DNA of 64,000 nt from Natrialba aegyptia DSM 13077 (GTDB lineage Archaea; Halobacteriota; Halobacteria; Halobacteriales; Natrialbaceae), in the NCBI RefSeq assembly GCF_000337535.1, contig NZ_AOIP01000031.1, forward strand, positions 444,704 through 508,703, written 5' to 3'. Positions 43,138-51,784 of the stretch are shown piece after piece. Made by a program: the position numbers and the translations under genes. The notes beneath the pieces were generated by a model. The model was not told the origin of the DNA. It worked only from the letters and a program-made list of their open reading frames with translations, and did no database searches. The first letter of the stretch is position 1. Each line of letters starts with the position of its first letter.

Positions 43138-44517
43138 ATGACGCTGTTCGTGGAGGAGGGTGAAACGCTCGGCGAGTTCGCCGCCGAGCACGGTGCCGTA
43201 GCTCACTCTCGCTCCGAATCTCGCGACGATCCGCTGTCGGTCCTCGACGAGGAGGACCGGATTTTTGCGAACGAGGATCTCCTTCGCATCGATCACGTGC
43301 CCGACCAGAACAAGATCGTCGGGCGAAACAACCAGATCGAGACCGTCGCTCGGCGACTTAAGCCGACGATTTCCGGGGGGACGGGAAAGGGAACGCTCCT
43401 GCTCGGCAAATCCGGCTCGGGAAAGACACTGGTCACCCGGTACGTCAGCCGCGAGGTCGTCGGACGGGGCGAGGAAAACGGCGTTCGAATCGGACGGGCC
43501 GTCATCGATTGCGCGCAGCGCCGCTCGGAGGTCCAGACCGTGATCCACCTCGCAAAGCGGCTCAACGAGCCCGACGAAACGGGAGTGACGATTCCGCACT
43601 CCGGGATCGCGACGGGCGCGTACTACGATCGGCTGTGGCAGGTTATCGACGCGCTGTACGACGCGATAATCGTCGTGTTAGACGAGATCGATCGTCTCGC
43701 ACCGCCCGACGACGTCCAGAACGTGCCGCCCGAAGAGGCCGACGACAGCAAACTCCTCATGCAACTCTCGCGGGCGGGCGAGGAGAACGACGTCGACGCG
43801 AGCATCACGGTCATCGGAATCAGCAACGACCTCAAGTACGGCGACCGCCTCGATACCCGTGTCGAGAGTTCGTTTTCGCCGGACGAAATCGTCTTTCCGG
43901 CCTACGATGCGAACCAGCTCGGGGATATTTTGACCAGGCGGCGAGACGCGTACCGCGAGGACGTGTTGACCGACGACGTGATTCCCCTCTGTTCTGCGTT
44001 TTCGGCACAGGAACACGGCGACGCGCGGCGGGCGATCGACCTCTTTCGGCTCGCGGGCGAGGTCGCCCGAGACAACGACGCAGCGCGCGTTCGCGAGGAG
44101 CACGTTCGGGTGGCGAACGACGACGCCGAGGTGACGCGGATTCAGGACCTCATTCGCGGCTGCCCGACGCAGGCGAAGATCGCGATCGGGGCGCTCGCGA
44201 CGATGGACGAGTTCAGCGAGCGATCGGCGTTCAAGGCGACGGAGATGTACCGCGTCTACCGGGCGTTCGCGGAGGCGATCGATACGAACGTCCTCGGGAA
44301 AAAGCGGATCACGGATCAGCTTCGGGAGTACGAGACCCTGAAGATCATCGATATGACGCGGACGAGCGACGGCTATCGCGAGGGGACTTATCTGCAGCTC
44401 TCCTTGCTCGACGATTCGAGTCTCATTTTGCAGACGATCGGGCTCGACGAGCGCTGTGCGCGGATTCCCATCGATTCGCGGATGCGCCGGCGGATCGGCA
44501 AAATCATCGAGAGCTAA
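43138..44517 (+). CDS. orc1/cdc6: Orc1/Cdc6 replication initiator
   Basis: 459 residues from ATG at 43138; the frame is open further upstream but that part is the repeat-rich origin. The AAA ATPase has Walker A GKSGSGKT at residues 90-97, Walker B VVLDEID at about 179-185, sensor I GISNDLKY and the sensor II region HGDARRAIDLFRLAG. A C-terminal winged helix (about 330-459) binds DNA. The protein recognises origin boxes, opens the origin and loads MCM. Six matching boxes lie just upstream. It is intact, unlike the Cdc6-like protein at 17.7 kb. Confidence 0.95.
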   Translation: MTLFVEEGETLGEFAAEHGAVAHSRSESRDDPLSVLDEEDRIFANEDLLRIDHVPDQNKIVGRNNQIETVARRLKPTISGGTGKGTLLLGKSGSGKTLVTRYVSREVVGRGEENGVRIGRAVIDCAQRRSEVQTVIHLAKRLNEPDETGVTIPHSGIATGAYYDRLWQVIDALYDAIIVVLDEIDRLAPPDDVQNVPPEEADDSKLLMQLSRAGEENDVDASITVIGISNDLKYGDRLDTRVESSFSPDEIVFPAYDANQLGDILTRRRDAYREDVLTDDVIPLCSAFSAQEHGDARRAIDLFRLAGEVARDNDAARVREEHVRVANDDAEVTRIQDLIRGCPTQAKIAIGALATMDEFSERSAFKATEMYRVYRAFAEAIDTNVLGKKRITDQLREYETLKIIDMTRTSDGYREGTYLQLSLLDDSSLILQTIGLDERCARIPIDSRMRRRIGKIIES

Positions 44518-44622
44518 CCGCCGATTGCGCGACGAACTCGGCCGGCGTTCCCCGCCGACCGGCTGAACCGCGCCCGGATCAAAAACGACTAACGCCAGCC
44601 CGACATCGCCTAGCGTAGGACT

Positions 44623-45948
44623 ATGCACGTCTCCATCGTCGGCAGCGGGTACGTCGGGACGACGGTCGCCGCTTGCCTCGCGGACCTCGGTCACGAGGTC
44701 GTCAACGTCGAAATCGACGAGGGTATCGTCGAGACCATCAACGCCGGCGAAGCCCCGATCCACGAGTCGGGGCTCGCAGAGCGCATCGCGGAGCACGCCG
44801 GAACGAACCTGCGCGCGACGACGGACTACGCCGAGGTTCGCGAGACCGACGTGACCTTCCTCTGCCTGCCGACGCCGCAGGCCGACGACGGCAGTCTCGA
44901 CCTCGCACCGATGCGCGCCGGCGCGGAGTCGCTCGGGCGCGCACTCGCGGGGAAGCCGACCGCCGGCGACGACGAGGACGACCACCTCGTCGTCGTCAAG
45001 AGCACCGTCCTCCCCGGCACCACCGAAGACGTCGTCGGACCCGTTCTCGAACGCGAATCCGGTACCGCGATCGGCGACGGAATCGACCTCGCGATGAACC
45101 CCGAGTTCTTGCGGATGGGAACGGCCGTTCGAGACTTCCTCGAACCGGACAAAGTCGTCGTCGGCGCGACGAGCGACGCTGCCGCCGCCGCGCTGCGTGA
45201 ACTCTACGCCCCGATCCTCGAACGCGAGGACACCGACCTCGTCGAAACCGACGTGCGCGAAGCCGAGCTCATCAAGTACGCCAACAACGCCTTCCTCGCG
45301 TCGAAAGTCTCGCTGGTCAACGAACTCGGGAACATCGCGAAGGAGTACGGGGCGGACGCCTACGACGTACTGGCCGCCGTCGGTCTCGACGACCGCATCT
45401 CGGAACGGTTCATGCGCTCCGGACTCGGCTGGGGCGGCTCGTGCTTCCCGAAGGACGTCGCCGCGCTCCGCGCCGGCGCTCGCGAGCAGGGGTACGATCC
45501 GGACCTGCTCGACGCCGTCGTCTCGATCAACGACGAGCAACCGCGGCGACTCGTCTCCCTCCTCGAAGACCACGTCTCGCTCGCGGACGCCCGCGTCGCC
45601 GTCCTCGGCCTCTCGTTCAAACCCGGCACCGACGACATCCGAAAATCCCGCGCACTGGACGTGATCGAGACGCTCCGAAACCGCGGCGCAACCGTCGTCG
45701 CGTACGATCCGGTCGCGATCGAAAACGTCCGTACGCACCATCCTGAACTCGATACCGATCCCGCCGTCGAGTTCGCCGACTCGCCTCAGGACGCGCTCGC
45801 GGACGCCGACGGAGCCGTCGTCGCCACCGACTGGCCCGCGTTCGACGACCTCGAGTTCGACGGGATGGCCCGGAAAATCGTCGTCGACGGCCGGCGGATC
45901 GAGGTCGATCCGGATGAACTCGCGGTCTACGAGGGGCTGACCTGGTAG
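44623..45948 (+). CDS. aglM: UDP-glucose 6-dehydrogenase
   Basis: 441 residues. It oxidises UDP-glucose to UDP-glucuronic acid with two NAD. The Rossmann start is MHVSIVGSGYVGTTVAACLA, and the catalytic Cys is C274 in GWGGSCFPKDVAAL. Other family motifs are STVLPGTTEDVV, NPEFLRMGTAVRDF, AELIKYANNAFLASK and LGLSFKPGTDDIRKS. Haloferax AglM is the equivalent, supplying hexuronic acids of the S-layer N-glycan. It stands 105 bases after orc1/cdc6, separated from aglF by the origin. Confidence 0.95.
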   Translation: MHVSIVGSGYVGTTVAACLADLGHEVVNVEIDEGIVETINAGEAPIHESGLAERIAEHAGTNLRATTDYAEVRETDVTFLCLPTPQADDGSLDLAPMRAGAESLGRALAGKPTAGDDEDDHLVVVKSTVLPGTTEDVVGPVLERESGTAIGDGIDLAMNPEFLRMGTAVRDFLEPDKVVVGATSDAAAAALRELYAPILEREDTDLVETDVREAELIKYANNAFLASKVSLVNELGNIAKEYGADAYDVLAAVGLDDRISERFMRSGLGWGGSCFPKDVAALRAGAREQGYDPDLLDAVVSINDEQPRRLVSLLEDHVSLADARVAVLGLSFKPGTDDIRKSRALDVIETLRNRGATVVAYDPVAIENVRTHHPELDTDPAVEFADSPQDALADADGAVVATDWPAFDDLEFDGMARKIVVDGRRIEVDPDELAVYEGLTW

Positions 45949-46064
45949 GGCATCGCAGGTGTGAGTACGGGACGGCGACGGTCACTCCGCGGGATGTCCG
46001 CTCCGCGAAGTGTGCATATCAGTATCCTTTTGCATACCGGCCAACGAGTGGGTATCGATGGCGG

Positions 46065-47300
46065 ATGACGGATAACGACTCTCGCGTGCACGCAGCCGAG
46101 CCCAAGACCATCGACGGGGAGACCCACGGCGAACGCGCCAGCACGACTGTCTCTACCGACGCCGAAGCGCGAGAAATTTCGACGCACGAGGTCTGTGTCC
46201 TCGTTCCAACGCTCAATGAAGGAGCGACAATCGGGGACGTAATCGACGACTTCCGTACCCGCGGGTATCCGAACGTCCTCGTCGTCGACGGCGGCTCGAC
46301 CGACGACACGAAAGCGGTCGCCCGCGACCACGGCGCACGAGTGCTCGTTCAATCCGGCGAGGGGAAGGGGCAGGCCGTCCGCGAGGCCGTCCCCCACATC
46401 GACGCACCGTACGTCCTGATGCTCGACGGAGACGGAACCTACGACCCGGCGGACGCCGAGACCATGCTCGAACCCCTCGCTCGAGGGTACGACCACGTCA
46501 TCGGCAACCGGTTTGCGGACATGGACGACGACGCGATGCGGGCGCTCAACGGCGTCGGCAACCGACTGATCAACCGCTCCTTCCGCGTCATCCACGGCGC
46601 GGACTACGACGACATCCTCTCGGGCTACCGGGCGTTTACGACCGACTCGTTCGAACGCCTCTCGCTCGACTCGGACGGCTTTACCATCGAAACTGAACTC
46701 GCCGTCGAGTGCGTGAAACACGGCGTCGACACGGCGGTCGTCCCGGTGAGTTACAGTGCCCGCCCGGCCGAATCCGAGACGAATCTGCACCCGATCGCTG
46801 ACGGCGGGACGATCATCTTGGCGCTGTACTCGCTCGCCAAGACTAACAACCCGCTGTTTTACTTCGGCAGCCTCGGAACTGCCGGCATCGCTGCCGGCGG
46901 CGCGATCGCGTCGTACGTCCTCTGGCGGTGGTTCCAGTACGGAGTCGGCCACGAAATCCTCGCGCTCGTCTCCGCGGCGGCGATCCTACTCGGCGTTCAG
47001 TTGCTCATGTTCGGCGTCCTCTCGGACATGCTCGTGACGCTTCATCGCGAGCAACGCCGGCGTCTCGAACAAATTACGCGAAACGCGGACGTTCAGGGAG
47101 TGGAGTCTGCCCACAGATCAGGACACAGCCACGAGTTCGGAACCGAGACCGAATCGGACGGTGTGACCGACTCGGAGACCGCGGCCGAAACCGGATCCGC
47201 AGCGGAGCCCGAGTCCGAGCCCAAACCGGATCCCTCAACCGATCCGACTGACGCCACTGACCACACCGTCACCTCCGAAACGGACCGCCGCGGCGAGTAG
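46065..47300 (+). CDS. aglJ: Dolichyl-phosphate glycosyltransferase AglJ (first sugar of the N-glycan)
   Basis: 411 residues. After about 40 variable residues the GT-A domain has EVCVLVPTLNEGATIGDVID, VLVVDGGSTDDTKAVARDHG, the metal-binding LMLDGDGTYDPADAE and NRFADMDDDAMRALNGVGNR with ILSGYRAF. Two C-terminal transmembrane helices (about 265-320) are followed by an acidic Glu/Ser/Thr tail. AglJ adds the first hexose to dolichol phosphate on the cytoplasmic side. It completes the pathway from AglJ through GT2 enzymes and flippase to AglB in this window. Confidence 0.9.
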   Translation: MTDNDSRVHAAEPKTIDGETHGERASTTVSTDAEAREISTHEVCVLVPTLNEGATIGDVIDDFRTRGYPNVLVVDGGSTDDTKAVARDHGARVLVQSGEGKGQAVREAVPHIDAPYVLMLDGDGTYDPADAETMLEPLARGYDHVIGNRFADMDDDAMRALNGVGNRLINRSFRVIHGADYDDILSGYRAFTTDSFERLSLDSDGFTIETELAVECVKHGVDTAVVPVSYSARPAESETNLHPIADGGTIILALYSLAKTNNPLFYFGSLGTAGIAAGGAIASYVLWRWFQYGVGHEILALVSAAAILLGVQLLMFGVLSDMLVTLHREQRRRLEQITRNADVQGVESAHRSGHSHEFGTETESDGVTDSETAAETGSAAEPESEPKPDPSTDPTDATDHTVTSETDRRGE

Positions 47301-47467
47301 GGTGGTCGTCCGCTCGGTGGTTGTGTCCTGCCGCACCGTCGGAGAGAGTACGGGAGTAAGAGGGTGAGAAGGTGAGAACGTGAGAGCGGTGTCCACGGGA
47401 CTGCCGTCAGAGACACGTCTTGTCGATCCGGATCGACCCAGTCGCTTACACCGCCGCTCTCGGGCGC

Positions 47468-47797
47468 TCAAAACGGCAACATCGACCGTACTTGCTGGAA
47501 GACACCGCCCGAGTGTTCCCGCCGGTACGCCTCGAACGGCTGATGGAGTTCGTTCAGCAACTCCTGTCGCGTGTCGAACGTTCGCGTCTGGACCTCGGCA
47601 AGCATCTCGCCCAGGCTCACGTCGTTCCCGTGGGCATCGTAGGGAATTCGTTCGTGACCGAGTGCGGCTTCGACATCGTCTTTCGTGGCCGGAAAGGTGA
47701 GATCGGCGGATCTGAGGGCGGCGTCGACGGCGGCGATCCCGAACTCGATGCTTTCCGGTTCGTCGTCGTCTCCGTTCGATGGTGGCCGGACTCCCAT
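47468..47797 (-). CDS. DUF5789-family small protein
   Basis: 109 residues. IEFGIAAVDAALRSADLTFP, ATKDDVEAALGHERIPYDAHG and SLGEMLAEVQTRTFDTRQELLNELH are characteristic of this haloarchaeal family, which has no known function. The N-terminus is acidic. A minus-strand TTTATATTTC box about 25 bases before the ATG suggests a leaderless transcript. The long rightward open frame over the same bases is a composition shadow. Confidence 0.8.
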   Translation of the reverse strand: MGVRPPSNGDDDEPESIEFGIAAVDAALRSADLTFPATKDDVEAALGHERIPYDAHGNDVSLGEMLAEVQTRTFDTRQELLNELHQPFEAYRREHSGGVFQQVRSMLPF

Positions 47798-47920
47798 ACC
47801 TCTCAGTAGACTGGCGAAATATAAAAACCGCTACGGACTCCGGATCCGCGCTGGCCGCTAGTATACAGTTCATATTTCCCGTGGCGACACGCATTTGGGT
47901 TCCGCGACGGAGTATTGACT

Positions 47921-48130
47921 GTGACCGAGTATACCACAGTTTCGATCCCGAAGGATCTCGCCGACCGCGTCGACGAGACGATCGAGGGGACGAGCTTTCA
48001 GAGTACGAGCGACCTGGTTCGGTTCCTGTTGCGCAGTATCGTTATTCAACACCAGAAACAGGGGAAGCTGACGGAAGCCGAGTTCGAGGAAATCACCGAA
48101 CAACTTCGGGGGTTGGGGTATCTCGAGTAG
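47921..48130 (+). CDS. Ribbon-helix-helix (CopG-type) DNA-binding protein
   Basis: 69 residues from GTG 47921 (71 from a TTG two codons earlier). The beta strand EYTTVSIPKDLADRVDETIE and the helix pair FQSTSDLVRFLLRSIVIQHQ fit the RHH fold. The tail LTEAEFEEITEQLRGLGYLE is family-typical. It acts as a dimer binding DNA in the major groove. No toxin partner is next to it, so a single-gene transcription factor is more likely than an antitoxin. Confidence 0.8.
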   Translation: MTEYTTVSIPKDLADRVDETIEGTSFQSTSDLVRFLLRSIVIQHQKQGKLTEAEFEEITEQLRGLGYLE

Positions 48131-48291
48131 CGAGCGATGAGTAAGGGCTGCGAGTGTCGAGTACCGAGTAGTGATAACGTGTAACGGGTTTGCGTTCAGT
48201 GCGGCCAATAGGTTTACTGACCTTTGCAGGCCCGAAACCACCAGTGGGACTTTCCGCATCGAGTCGCTAGTTCGAGATGGAGGGTAGATAG

Positions 48292-48429
48292 ATGCCACAC
48301 GTTCCGAACTTCCCAACGCCGACGGACGGCGACGATGATGAGAACGACAGTGGATCTTCGCCGAATCGACGGGGTATCATCGATCGAATTATCGATGATG
48401 GCAACTGGCCGTCACCGACTGGCGACTAA
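48292..48429 (+). CDS. Possible 45-residue acidic protein
   Basis: Open from ATG 48292 to TAA 48429, preceded by a good ribosome site GGAGGG (48279-48284). The peptide is Asp/Pro-rich at the start (VPNFPTPTDGDDDENDSG), then RRGIIDRIIDDGNWPSP. Codon use and the acidic composition fit haloarchaeal coding DNA, but there is no recognised domain. It may be an artefact. Confidence 0.4.
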   Translation: MPHVPNFPTPTDGDDDENDSGSSPNRRGIIDRIIDDGNWPSPTGD

Positions 48430-48536
48430 GACTGACGCCACCGATCAATTTTCTTTGATTCGCGTTCCGTGCCGTCTCGTGATACAGCTCGGCCACACGC
48501 GGAGACGAATCTTCCATCTTCCGTCAGTAGTGTGTC

Positions 48537-48965
48537 TCAATCAGTCAACGTCTGTTCCGGCGGACTGGCATCGAGGATCTCGAGGGGTTGGCGCGTGCCG
48601 CTTCGATCGAACACGCCGAAGGAGTCTTCGGCGTCCGTCCACGGTGGCACGGCGACGAAGACGACCTGTGCGAGATCATCCCGCCTCGTTACTTCGAGTT
48701 CACGAAGCGGATGGGAAACGAATTGGCCCTGGGCCTGTCCGGCCGGCGTGGATAGATCGACGCCGAAGACGGCGTTGATGGCGTTGCCCGGATCTGGAAG
48801 GTAGAAGTCCGTAAAGACCGGCGTATCGGGTGGGAGTGTGTCCGCATCGTCACCGGCGAGTTCGCTTGCGGGAGTGACCGAGACGCCGGTGGCCACGCGG
48901 TCGGGATCGGCGTCGCTGGCGAGGTCGAGCAACACGTCGACGAGTGCACGCGTGATGTAAACCAC
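48537..48965 (-). CDS. Degenerate JAMM/MPN-like protein of unknown function
   Basis: 142 residues. The layout follows JAMM proteins: an N-terminal helix with Val-Tyr-Ile-Thr (VYITRALVDVLLDLASDADP), a strand region ending FYLPDPGNAINAVFGVD, then GQFVSHPLRELEVTRRDDLA, and VVFVAVPPW with FGVFDRSGT. JAMM enzymes need H-x-H-x7-S-x2-D. Here the same spacing reads V83-S-H85-x7-T93-x2-D96, so one His is lost and Ser is Thr. No obvious upstream catalytic Glu is present. It is probably a non-catalytic binding protein of this fold. Assignment by motif spacing only. Confidence 0.65.
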   Translation of the reverse strand: MVYITRALVDVLLDLASDADPDRVATGVSVTPASELAGDDADTLPPDTPVFTDFYLPDPGNAINAVFGVDLSTPAGQAQGQFVSHPLRELEVTRRDDLAQVVFVAVPPWTDAEDSFGVFDRSGTRQPLEILDASPPEQTLTD

Positions 48966-49103
48966 AGTCGAGATACGACGAGCGGATAGTTAGATGTATC
49001 CCTGGCACGGGCGCGAGGCCGAACCTGTCGGTGAACTCGGAGACGAACGCTGCGAGCGAAACGGGGCACCGCAGTCGATCGGCGGTGGCTGAACCGAGCG
49101 CGT

Positions 49104-49808
49104 CTACAGCGGAAGGAATCGTCGAGCCATCCCGGCGTACAGCCGCGGCGTGCCTCGCCGCGAGTTCAGGAGCGCATTTTCGAGGGCGACTGCTGCAGCG
49201 GTGGTCACGCCGGAGCCGTGGCCGACGAGGACGCGCTCGGGTGCGAACCCGCTGAGGGCATCCGTCGGCGGGGAGAGCCGCAACACTGGATGGACGCCGA
49301 GGCGTTCGTCGCCGGCGAGGAAGTAGCTGCTCGTCCCGACGGCTTCGGGGACCAGCAGGGTGCCGTTGTCCGGATTGTAGACCGCAACTTCCTGCCAGAA
49401 TCGGTTGTCCACGACGGTGTGTGCTTCGAGCCCGGTATCGGAGATGTCGTCGGAAAAGCGAGCGACCGGTGCGTCGAGCTCGTCCGTGACGCCGTCGAAG
49501 AACTCCGGGAGATAGACCGGCACGTCGTGTCGGTTCGCGAGTTCGGCGGCGTCGCGCGTGTGACGGTCGAGGCAGACGACGACGCCGGCGACCTCGCCGA
49601 GGTCGGCGAGCAGCCGATCGACACCCTCGACGTCGACCGGATCGAACACCCAGACATCGTCACCCGAGGGCGTGCGGTCGCCGTCGACGACGAGGGCGTG
49701 GCTCGCGCGTTGCATCCGCTCGTCGGGATGGGCGATCCAGCCGACGCCACCGTCGAAGCGGTCGATTTCAACGAACTCGGTTGCGCGCTCGTCGACGCGA
49801 AAGGACAT
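49104..49808 (-). CDS. MBL-fold-like protein with lost metal-binding motif
   Basis: 234 residues from ATG at 49808; sequence upstream in the same frame belongs to the antisense of the neighbouring VOC gene. The order of strands and the ALVVDGD...VWVFDPVDVEGVDRLL start, GVVVCLDRHTRDAAELA and VLVGHGSGV at the end follow metallo-beta-lactamase-fold hydrolases. The metal motif HxHxDH is replaced: at the expected place the residues are R82, T84, D86 and A87. Zinc hydrolysis is therefore unlikely. The role is unknown. Confidence 0.7.
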   Translation of the reverse strand: MSFRVDERATEFVEIDRFDGGVGWIAHPDERMQRASHALVVDGDRTPSGDDVWVFDPVDVEGVDRLLADLGEVAGVVVCLDRHTRDAAELANRHDVPVYLPEFFDGVTDELDAPVARFSDDISDTGLEAHTVVDNRFWQEVAVYNPDNGTLLVPEAVGTSSYFLAGDERLGVHPVLRLSPPTDALSGFAPERVLVGHGSGVTTAAAVALENALLNSRRGTPRLYAGMARRFLPL

Positions 49809-49943
49809 GCGAGTTGCTACGTGGGGTCCTCCCATAAACGTGACAGTGGCTGGTGCCGATATGCGACCATCGGCGCCGTCGCACAGCCTGCGTGCCGGCA
49901 ACGCATCTATGTGCCACTCCTGCGTAGACGGGCGTAGAGACAG

Positions 49944-50678
49944 ATGCTCACCGGACTCTCCTGGCTCGCCCTCGAGGTCAAGGATCTCGACGCAGCGCGC
50001 GAGTTCTACACCGACCTGCTCGAGTTGCCGGTGCGGACGGATCGCGAGACGGGCGCGGCGGCATCGGACCCGAAGCCGGACTCGGAATCGAACGCAGAAC
50101 TCGCCGTTACCGCCGGCGACACGTCCCTCATCCTCCGTCGGCCCGAAAGCGTTCCGCGCGGCGGACTCCACACCCATTATGCGTTCTCGATTCCGGCCGC
50201 GGAGTACGACGACTGGTGGACCCGACTGACGGACGCCGGCTACGAACTCGAGGAAGCCCAGTTCGGCCCCGCAACGTCGCTCTACCTCTACGATCCCGAC
50301 GGAAACTGCGTCGAACTCGGCCAACAGGACGTTGCCGGCCCGGGAATCGACGGCATCTTCGAAGTCGTCCTCGAAGTCGAATCCCTCGACCGCGCTCGGT
50401 CGTTCTACACTGCGCTTGGCTTCGAGACGGCCGACACCGGCGAGAACAGAACCCGCGTTCGCCTGGACGGTCCGGTGGCACTCGAGTTGTGGGAACCCCA
50501 TCTCGGCATCGCAAACGCGAGAGGAGGCGTCCACGTCGATCTCGGATTCGAAACCGAGACACCGCTGGCCGAACTCGAGGCGGTCGCCGATCGGGTGCGG
50601 CAGGTCGACCGGAAGACGGACGACGAAGTCGTCGTTCGCGATCCGGACGGTCACGTCGTGACGTTCGTGTCGCCGTAG
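49944..50678 (+). CDS. Two-domain VOC-superfamily protein (glyoxalase/dioxygenase fold)
   Basis: 244 residues. Two VOC modules: LSWLALEVKDLDAAREFYTD with THYAFSIP and YLYDPDGNCVELGQ (about 4-125), then IFEVVLEVESLDRARSFYTA with HVDLGF and VVRDPDGHVVTFV (about 132-242). Paired beta-alpha-beta-beta-beta units form one metal site using His/Glu ligands. A variable insertion rich in Ser/Asp occurs at about 35-50. Such proteins may be dioxygenases, lyases or antibiotic-resistance factors; the substrate is not shown. Confidence 0.82.
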   Translation: MLTGLSWLALEVKDLDAAREFYTDLLELPVRTDRETGAAASDPKPDSESNAELAVTAGDTSLILRRPESVPRGGLHTHYAFSIPAAEYDDWWTRLTDAGYELEEAQFGPATSLYLYDPDGNCVELGQQDVAGPGIDGIFEVVLEVESLDRARSFYTALGFETADTGENRTRVRLDGPVALELWEPHLGIANARGGVHVDLGFETETPLAELEAVADRVRQVDRKTDDEVVVRDPDGHVVTFVSP

Positions 50679-50693
50679 TTCGCAACCGCAACG

Positions 50694-50921
50694 CTACTCG
50701 GTAAGCGGAAGCACGATGCCGAAGACCCAGGGGGAGAAGAATCCGATCAAGAGGCCGAGTACCTCGGCGTAGAAAAAGAGGGTGTGTTCCCAGCCGGGCA
50801 GGCCACCGTAGAAGGCGTTTCCGGCGAGTTCACCGCCGGCACCGAGGGCGAACACGCCGAGGCCGAGCAGGAAGCCGGTTTTGGTCAGACGGGCGTAATC
50901 GAGTGAACCGTAACGTCCCAT
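50694..50921 (-). CDS. Small membrane protein of unknown function
   Basis: 75 residues. The start MGRYGSLDYARLTKTG is followed by hydrophobic helices at about 16-34 (FLLGLGVFALGAGGELAG) and about 46-72 (HTLFFYAEVLGLLIGFFSPW, then VFGIVLPL). The gene ends 15 bases from the stop of the VOC gene, convergent with it. The sequence looks like a widely conserved haloarchaeal family with no assigned role. Confidence 0.72.
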   Translation of the reverse strand: MGRYGSLDYARLTKTGFLLGLGVFALGAGGELAGNAFYGGLPGWEHTLFFYAEVLGLLIGFFSPWVFGIVLPLTE

Positions 50922-50975
50922 ACGCAGTCGTCTCGCTCCAGTACCCTAATCGTTATGAGATGTTGCCGCCAGTGG

Positions 50976-51266
50976 CTACAATCTGTCAGTACTCACGTCG
51001 ACGCCGGGCGGCGTGACAAGCAAGAATCCGCGGAAGTGGACCAGGTTGCCGCCGGATTCTCTGACGTCGCGGGCGAATCCGGACGCGAGGTCATTGACGT
51101 CGCCCTCGACGCAGAGGACGAGGACGTTTCCCTTCGAAATCGCCTCTAACCACTCGTTCGGCGGCGTCTCTCCGTCGAGGACGCCGAGTACGATGCTTCC
51201 TTCGATGTCGAGTTCCTCGTCGATGTGTTCCTCGACCGCCCGGAGATCGAGGTCGAAGTCGCTCAT
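50976..51266 (-). CDS. DUF5779-family protein
   Basis: 96 residues from ATG at 51266. DFDLDLRAVEEHIDEELDIE, GSIVLGVLDGETPPNEWLEA, VLVLCVEGDVNDLASGFARD and HFRGFLLVTPPGVDVSTDRL match the haloarchaeal DUF5779 pattern. The compact alpha/beta composition suggests a soluble cytoplasmic protein. Function unknown. The next gene upstream on the same strand, a ferritin-like protein, is 62 bases away and may share its transcript. Confidence 0.85.
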   Translation of the reverse strand: MSDFDLDLRAVEEHIDEELDIEGSIVLGVLDGETPPNEWLEAISKGNVLVLCVEGDVNDLASGFARDVRESGGNLVHFRGFLLVTPPGVDVSTDRL

Positions 51267-51328
51267 GTGGGCTTCCTGGGAGCGCGATGAGAAAAACGTT
51301 CCTCTGCTAGAGAGTGTTCGGATCTCGA

Positions 51329-51784
51329 TCAGTCGCTCGGGAACTCCTTTTGAAACCCGCGGAACTCCGTCCGATGGGCCTCCTCGTCGGATAGAATCGT
51401 CACGGCGACGTCTTCTGTCACCGGGTCGTTCGCCTCGGTAGCGGCCTCGTGAAGCGACTGGTAGGTTTCGATCGCGTCCTCTTCGGCCTCGAGTACGCCC
51501 TCGATGACTGATTGGACGTCGGTCGTGTCTTCGGGCGGCTGCAGGCCCGACTGGCTCGCCTCGAAGGCCGCCGAGCCGGGCGGTGACTGCTCGAGTTGTT
51601 TCAGCCGATTCCCGAGCATTCGGGCGTGTTCGAGTTCTTCTTGGACGTCGGCTTCGAGACTCTCTTTGACCTCTTCGGCGTGGACGCCGTCGAGAACGAT
51701 CGCGTTGGTCAGGTAGTTCATCACGGTCTCCAATTCGTCGACGTAGGCCTCGGTCAGCAGTTCGGTGATCTCGTCGGTCGTCAT
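51329..51784 (-). CDS. Ferritin-like diiron-fold protein
   Basis: 151 residues, mostly helical. Four-helix-bundle metal positions can be picked out: ELETVMNY, then EELEHARML (E-x-x-H), EAEEDAIETY and ILSDEEAHRTEF (E-x-x-H). This is the arrangement of rubrerythrin/bacterioferritin-like families. A short Pro/Gln loop (about 66-82) links the two halves. It could store iron or reduce peroxide; no rubredoxin-like Cys site is present. Confidence 0.8.
   Translation of the reverse strand: MTTDEITELLTEAYVDELETVMNYLTNAIVLDGVHAEEVKESLEADVQEELEHARMLGNRLKQLEQSPPGSAAFEASQSGLQPPEDTTDVQSVIEGVLEAEEDAIETYQSLHEAATEANDPVTEDVAVTILSDEEAHRTEFRGFQKEFPSD

Noticed and set aside
47301-47467. GGTGAGAA-like imperfect repeats after aglJ
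   Set aside because: Short, imperfect and in a low-complexity stretch; no regular period that would support a CRISPR or structured element.
49104-50654. A single 516-residue leftward protein over this range
   Set aside because: Only the last 234 residues look like a real protein; the upstream part is antisense to the VOC gene. The ATG at 49808 is used instead.
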